DNA from: Protopterus annectens
Taxonomy: Eukaryota; Chordata; Ceratodontiformes; Protopteridae
Assembly: GCF_019279795.1 (NCBI RefSeq)
Contig: NC_056743.1
Location: 872,382,978 to 872,446,977 of the forward strand
Length of the DNA: 64,000 nt
Reading direction: 5' to 3'
Shown here: positions 12,823-24,899 of the stretch, one piece after another
How positions within the stretch are numbered: position 1 is the stretch's first letter
How the letters are laid out: each line of letters opens with the position of its first letter
The notes under the pieces: model-generated
What the model saw: the letters and a program-made list of their open reading frames with translations, nothing else
What the model was told of the DNA's origin: nothing
Databases searched by the model: none
Position numbers and translations under genes: made by a program

Positions 12823-13552
12823 GATCTACCTGACAACACAGATGCACCACAACACCGACAATGAAATCACCGACACCACATAACCGAAAGTTCACAAACA
12901 CAAAACCGCACATGCCCGACACACCACAATCCCGACAATCAACAAACAAAACAAATCCCCTGTCCAAAAAGCACACACAACACAAGCACACCACAATCCT
13001 TACAAACCCACACTAACCTGACATACACAACTATCTACAACCTTAACCCAAACCCTAACCCTAAGGTCCGTCACTATCGCACACTCATCTAACCCGCGCC
13101 CTAACCCTAACTCACTTAACCCGCCCCTAACCCTAATGACTGTCACTATCGCACACTCACCTAACCCGTGCCCTAACCCTAACTCACTTAACCCACCCCT
13201 AACCCGTAAGACTGTCACTATCGCACACTCACCTGACCCGCACCCTAACCCTAACTCACTTAACCCGCCCCTAACCCTAAAGACTGTCACTATCGCACAC
13301 TCACCTGACCCGTGCCCTAACCCTAACTCACTTAACCCACCCCTATATCCCTAGAGTCCATCAATTTCGCACACTTACCTTACTCGCACCCTAAACCTAA
13401 CGTCCGTCACTACCGCATACTTACACAACCTTTTCACATGTCGGTGTTCTCAGCGTCTGGGTTTTCATCCGTCGGTCATCCCGGTTTTCGATCTTCTGGT
13501 GTCGGTCTTCTCATCATCAGCGTTATCAGCTTTCGGCGTTGTCAGGTAGACC

Positions 13553-13566
<14 letters not shown>
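12812..13566. mobile_element. Inverted-repeat element with telomere-like minisatellite core
   Basis: The ends are inverted copies. The left end reads TATGGATCTACCTGACAAC (12819-12837). The right end, reverse complemented, reads TATGGGTCTACCTGACAAC (13538-13556), one mismatch in 19. Both ends pass directly into TA microsatellites. Inside each end are further loosely inverted ACCGACA-rich stretches. The core is a 72-bp tandem repeat containing CCCTAACCCTAA. The form suggests a non-autonomous DNA element that inserts at TA. I do not recognise the family and see no transposase. Confidence 0.6.
13042..13410. repeat. 72-bp minisatellite containing CCCTAA motifs
   Basis: Successive units start at 13066, 13138, 13210 and 13282, exactly 72 bp apart, then degenerate units at about 13356 and 13402. 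Each unit has GTCACTATCGCACACTC followed by two or three CCCTAACCCTAA-type stretches. The 24-residue repeat open on the - strand is a by-product of a unit length divisible by three. Confidence 0.9.
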
Positions 13567-13598
<32 letters not shown>

Positions 13599-13615
13599 CA
13601 TATACATATATAGAT
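13560..13615. repeat. TA microsatellite
   Basis: TA run with CATA variants, adjoining the right end of the inverted-repeat element. Confidence 0.95.
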
Positions 13616-13627
13616 TGATAGATATAG

Positions 13628-13994
13628 ATAAATTACCAAAATACCACTTACCCGAATCTCACTAGATTGAGACAACAGTGAACATTTACTTAAACAAACA
13701 TTCTCATCACCAGAATTTTAAACAGGGAAAGGAGTCACTTGGCCAACATGGGGAAATTTGCCATTTTCCCCACTATAGTGCGATCTTGGAGTTGGTATAT
13801 ACAGTTGGGGGAGTGGGGGACAGCCACTGACCTGGGTGGGTTTGACATACTTCTGTGTGTTTGTTATTGAATGTTGGCCAACTGCCTCCATTCCCAGTTT
13901 AAAATTCCGGTGATGTGAACATTCATTTAAGTGAACGTTCATTGTTGTTGTTCTTAATTTAGTGAGAGTCTGGTAAGTGATATTTCAGTAACTA
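13628..13994. mobile_element. MITE with terminal inverted repeats of about 130 bp (family M2)
   Basis: The left arm (about 13628-13745) and right arm (about 13872-13994) are inverted copies. Shared words include GAATTTTAAAC, TTGGCCAAC, ATCACC and TCTCACTA. The arms enclose about 125 bp of unrelated sequence. Arm identity looks like 75-80 percent. There is no coding capacity. The target duplication could not be fixed with confidence. Confidence 0.65.
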
Positions 13995-13995
13995 G

Positions 13996-13996
<1 letters not shown>

Positions 13997-14080
<84 letters not shown>
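13997..14080. repeat. GT microsatellite
   Basis: Uninterrupted GT run of about 84 bp directly abutting the right end of the M2 MITE. Confidence 0.97.
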
Positions 14081-14083
<3 letters not shown>

Positions 14084-14349
14084 GTGTAAATATAAATGTA
14101 TGTATTTATACGTGTGTAGGTATAAAATATACATATATATTATCTTTAAAGAAAGAGCAAAATTATGTGTTGCTACATTTGCGCACAAATGGAATTCAAC
14201 TCTGTTCTTTAAAGAATGACACAATTATTTTTATTTCTGTGTCACTGAGAGGATATACCTCTACAGATTTAAACTGTTGCCTAATTCTTTGTGTGTTTTA
14301 TGACCCTAATTTTGTAAGAAACAACATATTTGAAATGGGGTTTTAGGAC

Positions 14350-14830
14350 TTTCTCATTCATCTTTGAAAGTACAGAGGCTCTGTAGAGCCCAGCAAAAAG
14401 GACAACATACTAGAATATGCATTCTGGGAGTGAAAAGGCATTTGTTTTCCCTGGCTTCAGCTACTACAGAGATTTGCCAGTTCCTATCTGTCATATCTGA
14501 GGAGAACAAGAATCTTGCCTTCCCAACCTTTTTATTACTTCGTCTATCTTACTCATCGGGTAGCTGTCAAATTATGAAATGCTGTTCAGCTTCCGAAAAT
14601 CATTGTATAACCTGATTGTTCCTTCAGCTTTTGGGATTAAAACTATGAGGCTGTTCCACTCACCTTGTGTATCTTCTTGCATAGCCTTTCTCTGTGGCTT
14701 AGGTATTCCGTGAGGTTTTAAGTTAACCTTTTCTTCTGGAATGGTCTCATTGTGGTGTTGAATCAGATTTGCTCTGCCAAATAGTTCCAAAAAACACTTG
14801 CTTGTTTCTCAACAAAAATTCCCTTTTTTC
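14350..14830 (-). pseudogene. Ty3/gypsy reverse transcriptase fragment (fossil)
   Basis: On the - strand a short stretch of gypsy-type pol is readable: IVLIPKAEGTIRLYNDFRKL, the first RT block, then blocks like RARFLFSSDMT and WQI and a REN-K-FTP-like segment in the usual order. No LTRs or other pol domains adjoin it. It is an isolated, broken scrap of an LTR retrotransposon. Confidence 0.65.
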
Positions 14831-15640
14831 TTATTCCTGTGGCTGACACAGTGCATCACCTCATCTACCTGTACTGCAGACACAGAGGACAGTTTTCTTT
14901 TTTTATGAATTCCATCAGTTTCTGCTATTAAGTGGAACTTGGGCTGAGAGTAACAAGTTTCTCCTTAATCACAAAAGGATCAAGAAAAGCACAGGAACTG
15001 CCTCATTGCATGATAATAGCCACCCATAAGAATAGTATTCCCAATGTCTCAGAATACAAATACCTAGGGATTAATCTAGACCCTGCCCTCACCTTCAAAA
15101 CCCATACAAGACAATGTAGTTAATAAAACACTTACACAACCAAAAATGAAGCTACAGAATATTGCTCTTTCTCTCGCCAGGTGCATGTGCTTCCCTAGAT
15201 AAAAACATTCTTCCAAAATTTGACTATGGACTTCCATTACTAGTCTCTCATGCCTCCTACAATACCAACAGAATTCAGTCTGCTGAAAATAAAATCTGCA
15301 AATATGTACTACTAGCAGACCAATGCACCCACCACAGCAATCTCTTAAAGAGAGTCAATTGGCTGCTTGAAACAGAAAAATCAACTTATCTAATTGGCAC
15401 AATAATATACAAAGTTTTGCATGAAGGTTATTATCCACCCTTAAAGAGAAAATTCCCTTTTATGGAACATTTATACACTTTAAGTAGCCAAGAGAATGTT
15501 ATCTCAATAAGAAGACCCACTTTCAAGGCCACCATACAGAACTTGCATTCTCTAGAATGAGATGTGCCATATGGTACCACCTACCACAAGAAGTAAAAGG
15601 GCAAGGAACTCTCCAAGGATTCACGTAATCTCTGGCAGTG
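14820..15640 (+). mobile_element. L2-like LINE fragment, RT end and C-terminal domain
   Basis: Reads EYKYLGINLDPALTFKTHT (15050-15110), then a 132-codon open frame at 15162-15560 with KICKYVLLADQCTHHSNLL, VNWLLETEK and YYPPLKRKF. These are typical of the region after the RT in L2-type LINEs. The 5' part and the WNSLP-type ending are degraded. It stops near the start of the DIRS element. Confidence 0.7.
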
Positions 15641-16155
15641 AAGCAACCTGTAAGTGCTTTATGGATAATGGGTAGCATGGGTGCTACCACCATAAGAAAG
15701 AACAGTTGTGAAAAATCTTACCATAACAGTAGATGTTCTCTTCACTGTTGCAGTATTCTTAACCTAAAGGATCTCCTGCGGACAGCCAAATGTCCAGCCA
15801 GTATACTAAAATCTTTAGGCTTTATACATGTACATAACAAGTATGCTCCATGCACAAGGTGTAGGGCATAAAGGTGATATATGGATGCACACACTCAGAA
15901 GTGAAGAAGCCCCAGAAGGAACAGAATGCCATTAGGGCAAGTATAACATGTGCATCCAGAAGAAGAAAAGGGGGAGAAGAAAATGAGTCCCTTGGCCAGG
16001 AGGACAAGAAAAAGTACAGGACAAGTGGTAGAACAGAGGGGTTAGGAGGGAGAGAGCAAATACTGCAACAGTAAATAGAAAGATATCTACTATTATGTTA
16101 AGATTTTACACAACTGTACTATGTCCTTCCATATCACTGCTGCAGTATTCTCAAT

Positions 16156-17160
16156 CTAAGGAGAGTAGAACAGCTCAACAGGAAGTCTGGGAGAAGGAAG
16201 GCAGAGAGGAGCCTCTACAAACTCATGCAGGATAGCCCTCGCAAAACTTGCCCTGGTCCAAGAAATAACATCCAACTTGTAATGCTTAGTAAAAGTATGA
16301 ACAGAGGACAAGGTAGCAGCCTTATGGATGGAACTGGTATCGAGACCCTTGAAAAAAGAACCTGAGGAGGCAACTGCCCTAGTAGAATGCACCTTTACCA
16401 ATGAGGAAAGACATTTTCTATGAAAAGAGTAATGGCATTAGAAATCTAGAAGGAAATGGTTTGCTTAGAGACAGCCAAACCCAAAGTCCATGGATGAAAG
16501 GAAACAAAAAAGCTGCTCAGATTTGTGAATAACATTAGTTTTATCCAAATAGTATCGGAGCTATCTATGCAAATCCAAGGTTTGAAGAACCTTCTCAGTG
16601 GCAGACTGTGGAGAAAGAAAAAAGGAAGGATGAACAGACTGATTAAGGGACAACTCATTGACCACCATGGGCATAAAAGGAGGATTAGTATAAAAAGACA
16701 CCCTGTCTTTGTGAAAAACTAAGAAAGGAAGAATAGCCATGATGGCCTGAAGTTCAGACACTCTCTTGGCCTAAGTGAGAGCCAAAAGAAGAACAGTCTT
16801 CCAAGTACAATGTTGTAAGGAATCTGAAGAAGCAGGCTCAAAAACAGCCTGAGTCAATTGTTCAGGTACAAAACTGAGGTTGTTGGAAGGGGGAATAGGC
16901 TTCCTGGGAGGCCTGATATGAAGGATGCTTTTAAGAAATTGCTTGACCTCAAATCTAGAGGCCAGAGAACAGTCAAGGGTAGAGAAGCAGAAATTGCTGA
17001 CAGGTGAGCATTAACTGAAGAATATGCCAACCCAGCAAGGAGCAGATCACACAAATAACAGAGAACCACAGGAACCTCCATGGATAGGGGAGCCATATGG
17101 CGACAGAGGCAACAAACAGAAAAGCTTTCATTTGGACATATATGATTTCCTGGTCATGCA
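16156..17160 (-). pseudogene. DIRS tyrosine recombinase remnant (fossil)
   Basis: Near 16270-16401 the - strand reads VHSTRAVASS, then HKAATLSSVHTFTKHYKLDV and ASFARAIL. This is the C-terminal catalytic part of DIRS recombinases, including the R-x-x-x-Y-type context. Upstream pieces to 17160 fit the rest of the domain. Not functional. Confidence 0.75.
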
Positions 17161-17476
17161 TTTCCTAGCCTCCTGCAGAACTTGAAGGATGTCCTCAGAA
17201 ATGATGTGCTTGAAAGGGATCAAAACCATATCACCCACAGTCAGCTGAAGAGTGGACAAGTGAGAATGGATAAGAGATCCCTTGTCTTGTGTGAGAAGAT
17301 CCTCCTAGTGAGGTAACATCATGATTGCCCCTGGCAAAGTGAGAAAAAGAGGGAACTGATGCTGTTTGGGTCAAAAGGGAGTCACTAGCAAGATTTTGGG
17401 AAAGTCCTGCCTAATCTTGTGCAAGACTCGTGGTAACAGGGAAAGGGGGAGGGAAGGTGTACACAAACATCCCCTT

Positions 17477-18915
17477 TCAAGGAAAAGACAGGGTGTCCAC
17501 TTTCCAAGCCAAAGGACTAGGGACTCTGGAACAGAATAGAGGAAGTTGTCTTTTCAGAGAGGAGACAAAATGATCTACCTGAGGAATATCCCACCAACAG
17601 ACCATGTCGAGGAACACATCTTTGTGAAGTATCCATTTGTCAGTGTGTGTACAGGATCTGCTCAAGGAATCTTCCACTAGATTATGCTCTAAGGGAATGT
17701 AAACTGCCTGAAGAGTCACTTGATACTGGACAGCTAGACCCCAGACCTGAAGAGCTAGTCTGCAAAGAAAATAAGACCTTGTGCTCCCTTGCTTGTTGAC
17801 ATACCGCATCACTGTGGTATTGTCTGTGAAAACTTTGAGGGGGCCCGGGATAAAAGAGGAATGAAAATCCAAAAAGCCAGAAGCAGAGCCTTAATCTCTT
17901 TTATATTGATGTCATCTGACCTCTGATGAGGAGGCCAGAGACCCTAAACCTTGACTGGGCCACAGAAGGCACCTCACCCCTTGTCTGAGGAGTCTGTAAA
18001 AAGCTCCTGAGTTGGAACAAGAGCTTGAAAAGGAAGCCCCGGGTTGGGAGAAACTTGATGAATCCACCCCCAAAGCTCAAGCTTGAGACAGGGAAGAGAG
18101 GGTACAGGGGAAGTCCAAGGGGTGGCAATATTTGAGCCACACCGACTTGAGGTACCACTGAAGCTTTCTCATATGGAGCCGGGCAAGAGGGAGCAGGGGA
18201 ATGGTGGAAGCCATGAACTCAAAAATCCTGAGAAACTCCTTGGCAGAGACAGATGTTAGAGGAAGAAGGGACTGGAAAATGGCAATTAGAGACACAGCCT
18301 TGGGGGTAGACAAGGATGCCAGCATGGTAACCATCTGAAGCCTGCAGCCAAGGAAAATATGATCCTGGGAAGGAGTCAGAATTGATTTCTGGACATTTAT
18401 GGAGAACCCCAGACTCTGTAACAGGAAAGTAGTAAACTTGAGATCCTGCAGCAGGGAGTTGGAGAAAGTAGCTTGAATAAGGAGATCATCCAGATAGGGA
18501 AAGATCCGAATTCCTTGAACCCTGAAGAAAGCAGTGACAGGATCAAGGCCTTTGGTGAATGCCCTTGGGGCATTATAGAGGCAAAAGAGCAAAGCAGAGA
18601 ACTGAAAATTCAAGGAAGAGACAGAGAAATGTAAAAATTCCTAGACAGAGGATGAGTGGGGATGTGAAGGTATGCATCCTTGAGATCCAGACAGACCAAA
18701 AAGGGCTGTGATAAAAGAAGATGAAATAATGTTTGCAGAGATAACATATGAAAGGAAGGAATCTTGAGAGAAAGGTGTTCTAGCTGGGAAAGATCTGGAA
18801 TTGGCCTCTGAGTGCCCTCCTTTTGTGGGACCAGAAACATCCTTTTATAAAATCCCTTCCCCATTTGGGCAGGAGACACTGCCTGGATGATGGCCTGAGC
18901 CAAAAGAGAATACAA
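17477..18915 (-). pseudogene. DIRS reverse transcriptase/RNase H remnant (fossil)
   Basis: The RT catalytic box reads FPYLDDLLI (near 18490). An upstream block reads FLVCLDLKDAYLHIPTHP (near 18660). Downstream, TDNTTVMRYVNKQGSTRS and EHNLVEDSLSR are RNase H and DIRS-specific blocks, followed by a VDHFVSSLKRQLPLFCSR block. Order and wording are those of DIRS pol. Broken. Confidence 0.85.
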
Positions 18916-19299
18916 AACCTCTGGGAAATGAGAGATTTTCCCAAGGAGGGTAAGGAATGCCTGAAAAGGGAGGAAGGGATTTCCAAACCATGAAATATCC
19001 CAGACAGATAATGGACAGAACCCAAGGGTCTGAAGTGATCTGTATCCAATTTGTAAGAATCAGGGAGAGACAGAGGGACAAAGGTACCTGGCAGAGGGCA
19101 GGAGGAAGCAAACTGTCAAACAGAACCCAGCTTATCCTGGAAAGGAGGTTTCTGGGAGACAGGAGTCTAAGTAGACTTAACAAGAGGCACATGCCCTTCT
19201 TGCCCTTGGATTTGAAAAAGGTATTACACCGAAAGCACTTATCCGGTTTTTGAGCCAGTGTGTTTTATTTTATCATTGTTTTATTTTTATTAAAAGTTT

Positions 19300-21271
19300 T
19301 CATGTTTCAAGTTTTTAGCATGATTGGTGGCAGAACCATTCTTTCTCTGAATTAGGGGGATGATTCCTCTGAAATTTGGGAATAGGAGAAGCAAAATTAT
19401 GTTTCAACTTCTGTAAGGCTTTTCCCTTGTCCTGGAGAGACTTGAAAAGTCCAGTTGCAGCAGATACAAAACGACTTTTATTATCCAAAGGAGCATCTAA
19501 AAGTTTGGCCTTAATGTCATCAGGCAAAGGCTGAAGATGAAGCCAAAAATAGCGTCTCGTATCTGAACCAAAGGCAGCAGCCCTGGAAGAGACATCAGCT
19601 GCATTGTAGCAACATTTGATAGAGTGGAGGCAACTTGAGAAGTAGAACCCATCAGGTAAAGGGCCGAAGCCTTCCCCTCAAAGTCAGGAAGGTCAGAAAC
19701 CACCTCTGAAACCTGAGAAAGGAGGGCCAAAATATAACTGGTCATACAAGTCTAGTAGTTGATCCTAAAGGATAAAGTGGCAGGAATGTAACTTTTTTTT
19801 GCCTTGCCTTTCCATAGCCCTACTATCCTTGTCAAAAGGCAAGAGCTTGGTAGAGGGCAATAACTTGGATGGTTTATCAAAGGAGACTGACACTGCAGAA
19901 GGGTTAGTGGAAGGACATTTATAAAGATATTTGCACTCCTAAGGAACTTTATGGACTCTATCTGGCTTCTTAGGTGCAGGGAGAAGAGAGTCAGGGGCTA
20001 TAGATGGTACTCAGAAAGTATCCAGAAGGGTAGCCAGAACAGGAGAAACAGCTGATGGCTTAGGAGACTCCATCTGTAGGAGCTCAAAATATCTTTTTTG
20101 AACCTCAGAGACTTGAGAAAAATCCCACTTAAAATAATCCATCATACAGGCAATGGTCTCCAGAAAGGAGAGTTCCTATGAGGGAATCTGGAATTATAGA
20201 ATCCTGCTCCTCTGAACCATAGTCCATAGGAAAGGGATTTGGGAAAAGTAAGCCAAAGATTCTTCCCCTGAGTCCAGATCCTCATTTGAGGGATCCAATT
20301 CCCTAGGCCTCTTGAGTGAAGTGGAAGACCAGGGAGAAGCAGGAACAGAGACCTCTTCAGAAAGCTTCAATGCCATCAAAGGAGTATATAATCCCTGTGT
20401 GAAATCCTGCCATTCATGTTGAGATCCTTAATAAGAGGGGAAACATGCTTTGTTTTTGCTTCTTTTTCTGTGGGATGCCTGCATGAAACACCCTCGGAGG
20501 GTGAGACCCCAGTGAGATTCAATAATGGTCGCAGGAATTGCCTCCGGAACTAAGATCTGAGGAATCCCCCTTGCTCCTTCAGAAATAATCAGCTAAGGTT
20601 CTCCCTCAATGTCAGGTAAAGACATATGAAAAGCTTCCAAGGATATGTGAGAAGCCAGATTAATGCCGGCCTCTGACAGGGTCGTGGCATTAAAATCTGA
20701 AGCAACTACTGGATGGTCCTCTGGGCTTTCACCAGCCTTGAGAGAGATGAGCAGGGGATGCTGGACAGCAGTCAGACTTAACTTTTTTTGGCCTTCTTCT
20801 TGCAGATGGCTGGTCCTCAGGATGGGAGGATTCTGCCATAGCACCCTAAGCCAACAACTTCAGAAGCTGGTTCTCAAGATATATGGACAAAGAGGAAAGA
20901 TGGCTACATAGGATATTAGGCACAAAAGCCTGGCAGATGGAGCACTGTACATGATTGTTGGAAGCACCCAAACAGAAGAGACACTGGCCATGACAGTCTT
21001 TATGGGGAATCTGCCTCCCACACTGGCATTTTCCCTTTCTGGATGACATGAACACAATAACCACAACAAATAAGAGAAAGAGAAGAAACCCCATCTGGGC
21101 ATTTATCTGAAAATACAGCTTGGTAACCAGCACAGCAGAAGGGCATTCAGGGCAACTTTCAACAATGGTGTTTGAATTGGCGGCAAAAATGTTGTGAGTG
21201 TGTGTGCATATCTGTCCATCATCTTTATGACCTATGGCTTGCGTGGGGAGCATACGTGTGACATACGACAC
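19300..21271 (-). pseudogene. DIRS gag remnant (fossil)
   Basis: This is the part upstream of pol on the - strand. A cysteine/histidine-rich block (CQCGRQIPHKDCHGQCLFC, near 20975-21030) starts the protein. Later blocks include LKRPRELDPSNEDLDSGEE and the ALLSQVSEVVSDLPDFEGKA region. These fit DIRS Gag in position and style. Broken. Confidence 0.6.
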
Positions 21272-21359
21272 CTATATGAACTCAAGCATTTGGTATACTG
21301 GTCAGATATTGGGCTGTCCTTGCCAGGAGATCCCCTAGGTTTAGAATACTAAAAATGAT

Positions 21360-22780
21360 AGGGAAGACATCTACCTAATACCCCAAACCAATACCTTTCC
21401 CACCAAGCTAACAATATTCGAATTTGTTGAATACATACACCTTGTAGAATATATTCTAGACAGAACAGCAAATTATAGTTTTTAGTGCTGCAGTCAATGC
21501 TACTGTCTGTCATAATCTCTTTAGCATAGATATGAAGAATCAATAACAAACCTTATGTGGACCAAGCTAATGTCGAATTAAGGTTCTGAAAGGTTTGGGC
21601 ACGGAGAGTTGACATACTACTTACGTTCTACCCTTAACTTACTCTGTACTATAAACCACTTTGTAACTCAAAGTGTGAGCAAGTAGTGGGAACATTTGGT
21701 TTAGTTCCTCCCAACAATTCTTGCTATAGTTTCTCTGCAACACTTTTAGGCTGCAATGGCATTTCATTAAAGGCTGTGCAATTAACTGGTCTGGGAGGAT
21801 TCTAGACCTGTCCCTCTGGTCCCATCCCTCATGTAAGTGAATTACGCCTCTTAGTGTCCCTTGAGGTCTTTCTCCTTGTTTAGTTGCTTAAAAGGTGGAG
21901 ATGTATTTGGCCTCACTATAGTCTTGATAATTACATTAACACCTTAGTTGCAATAGTAAAAGCCTGAAGCAGTTGCTCCATGGTCATCATCTTCTTGGCA
22001 CAGGAACAAACACAGATGTAGCCTGTGGAAGTCTGAGCCCATAAAACATGGACGTGTTTACCAGCACACAGTACACTACTGTGAAACATATAATACAAAC
22101 TGTGGTTAAAGGACATGCTTTGCAGGAGGGGGCACAACTCCCCCTTGCACCTCTGGATGTGAAGGCTGTGTCACTGCAAGCTGATCTCTAAATATACTGC
22201 TTACAAGGTTGGCCCTGCCAAAGCACTTTAAATGTTCATTACATTCACGTTTAAAGTATGATAGGATGGTGGAAACAGTTATGGTTCAATTTTTATAACT
22301 GTGGACAAGTAATTAGGTCTCGCACTTCCAATAAGCAGCTAGCTTCCATATCCACATCATCTACAAACATCCGTATTTTCCCTTTTACTCTCCTTACATA
22401 TGTTCAGTACAAGAATTTTTAACAAGCATTTGTCAATGATGAATGTTGACATAAAATGGAGCTGAGCCATGTCAACAAAGGTTAAAGATATATGGGGTTA
22501 ATAGTATCACGATGCAAGATAAAACTGGCATGTAAAAACTAAGACATTAATCCTTCAGTGTTTTATCACATTATATTACAAAAAATTACAAAAATTTGAG
22601 CAATAGATTCTTCCTATCTTGATGAAATGTTGCCATACCTGACAATATGCATTATTAAATCTGCTGCTAAGTAAAGTTTGACACTGAGCAGAGCATCATA
22701 TACCCACGGAAACCTTTTGCTGCTCTGTTAAAATGGTATTACTAGAAACACTGGTACTAAGATGGTTGAAAAAATGTATA
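21360..22780. other. No gene recognised
   Basis: No coding region, RNA gene or classifiable repeat is evident in this stretch. Confidence 0.5.
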
Positions 22781-24800
22781 ATGGAGACAGAAATCAGCAC
22801 ACTAAGGGAAATAATGGAGAGTAATGAGAGTCATTCCATAAGGAGAAATGTAAAGGGAAAGGGTTACTGAAATGGATCACTAATGAGCATCTGGCTAGTG
22901 ACAAAGAGCGAAAAATAATACAAAAACAACAACAGGGAGATATGGCAGTGAATGGATCATAGGAAGGCAGAGAGAATAAATACAAAAGATGAAAACCCAA
23001 ATAGGTAACTATAAAGGGAGTAAATGCTGAGAAGAATGAAAGAAAAAGTTGAAACGGAAAGGAAAGGAGAGGGAAGCTAGGAAGAAATTTAGTTAAGGCG
23101 TTCAATGAACTGGAGAAAGATAATAGAGGAATAGAGGATTAGTGTCATACATGGAGGGCAGAGTTTAGTGAAAAAGCAAAAAATGATAGCAAGTGAATTG
23201 TTTAAAAAAATGACTATAGGTACCATAAGGGCCCATGAATGGTGGAAGGAGGAGGAAACTTATATAGCCCAGAGAAAGAAGGAGAGGTAGTGAAGAGGAA
23301 AGGAAAATTGTTTTATGGCCTAAAGTGTTGGAGGCCATCAACCTCATAAAAAAGGAAAATATAGCAAGACAGTGCATGAGTAAAGGAACAGAGAAAGGAC
23401 TGTTCCAAGAAACAAAACTAAAAGCAAGGAAAAAAGAAATACTATAATCCCTACAATGGTGACTAAGCATGTAAGAGAGGAGGCAAAAGGCAATTTAGTA
23501 TAACTGAAAAGGACATTAACTAAGGAAAAAAAGCCAGAGGTGGAAATGGAAGGTCATATGTAAGGTAGGGATAAGGATTAACTGACAGGAAAAATGGAGA
23601 CTGGGATACACTTACTCAAATAAAGGAATCAGAAACGTATTTTCATATGTTTTTATTTATGGGGAAAAATAAAAGGAGACCCAAAAGTAGTAGCAGAAGG
23701 AGATTTCAACATGATGCTAGAAGGGGATAGATAGAGTGGTGACAACGGAAAACAAGAGAGAGAACCAACAATAGATAAGGAGGGAACTGCAAGAGGAGAA
23801 AAAAATAGATATCTGGAAATAACTACATAGAACAGAGAGGAAGTGCACCTTGCACAGAAAAGGAGAAGAGCTAGAGAGAGAGAATAAATGGTTTCTGGTA
23901 AGAGGCAAAGCAAAGAAGTGAACCAAGGATATAGATGAAAGAGAAAGAACAGCGTCAGACAATCATCAGTAAGAAGAGACAGAAAAGAGAATGGGGTGGG
24001 GCAAATCAAAGCTTAGATCAGATTAGAGCAAGAGATAGCTCCACAGAGGGTCTCATAAAAAGAACAGAAGAAAACCCAAAGGAGAACGAAGAACCAGGTA
24101 AAAACTGGTTTGACTGGATAAAGGCCCTAGTGAGAGGATGTCTTATGCATTAGCCAAAAGGTACAGGAGTAGATAAGCAGCAAGGTGAACAAGCTAGAGA
24201 CAGCTGCAGGTGACACAAAGGGAAAAAATGATGGATGAAGCAGATGAGGTCAGAATGAAAAAAGGCCTACTGAAGTGCGAGTCAGAAATACGAAATACCG
24301 CAGATGCAGAGACAGAAATAGTACAATGAAAAGACTTCTGATGGGGACAGGAAGACCAAGTGAAAATACTCCTAACACAGAGGTGATAAAAAAACTGAAA
24401 GTCAGGAGAGTGGAGGAAGGATAACCACTGAAGGAAGAATGGTAAATTGTAATAACTCCACAGGTTTTTGAACAATTATATTTATCTGCCTGAAGAAGGG
24501 AAAAGGAAGAAAAAATATGGTTGGAAGCGTTAAAGAGAGAGAGCTCTCAAGAGAAAGATGTTAAATAAGGAAATAAAATCAGAAGTGAGCAAGGCCAACA
24601 TAAGCCTACAGATGGCTGCTGCAGGACTGCAAAGGTTCCTCAGGTACTATACACAAGTGAGGAATATGTTAAAAAATAAGCTGGCCTGGATTCTCAAGTC
24701 AGGAAGAGGACAGCAAGACTCTTACAATGGCTAAAGTAAAGGTAGTCATTTTTTCCTAAAGGAAGACAGAGGTGAATGAAGAGAGTTTAGAGTCATTTCT
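22780..24800. repeat. Two-kb purine-rich tract
   Basis: The + strand is strongly purine-biased over about 2 kb. Sampled lines are about 70-80 percent A plus G. No simple period is obvious. The complementary pyrimidine strand yields many Leu/Ser/Phe-rich open frames that I take to be composition artefacts. Origin unknown. Confidence 0.6.
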
Positions 24801-24899
24801 CTAATAATGAATGCAAAAAGTATTTCCCTACTTTTACTTTAATGTTCTTGCCTTCCAAATTACCATATTTTATTGGGTCTGTTATAAGTACTCACACAC

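Larger units (their letters stand above)
15745..21352 (-). mobile_element. DIRS-type tyrosine-recombinase retrotransposon (fossil)
   Basis: The termini are inverted repeats. The word containing AGTATTCTTAACCTAAAGG at 15752-15770, followed by ATCTCCTG and GACAGCC, recurs inverted at 21312-21351. A second copy of the left terminus lies at 16134-16165, as expected for the internal complementary region of DIRS elements. Within, on the - strand, are gag, reverse transcriptase/RNase H and tyrosine recombinase in DIRS order. DIRS elements integrate by recombinase and leave no target duplication, and none is seen. The copy is broken (about ten or more breaks) and looks old. Confidence 0.8.

Noticed and set aside
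13042-13350. True telomere or chromosome end
   Set aside because: CCCTAA words come in pairs within a 72-bp unit and are flanked on both sides by unique and transposon DNA.
13000-13354. 24-residue repeat protein on either strand
   Set aside because: A product of the 72-bp minisatellite, whose length is divisible by three.
22794-24475. Several Leu/Ser/Phe-rich - strand open frames that look membrane-like
   Set aside because: They all lie in the purine-rich tract, where base composition alone yields such frames; no start context, splice pattern or family motif.
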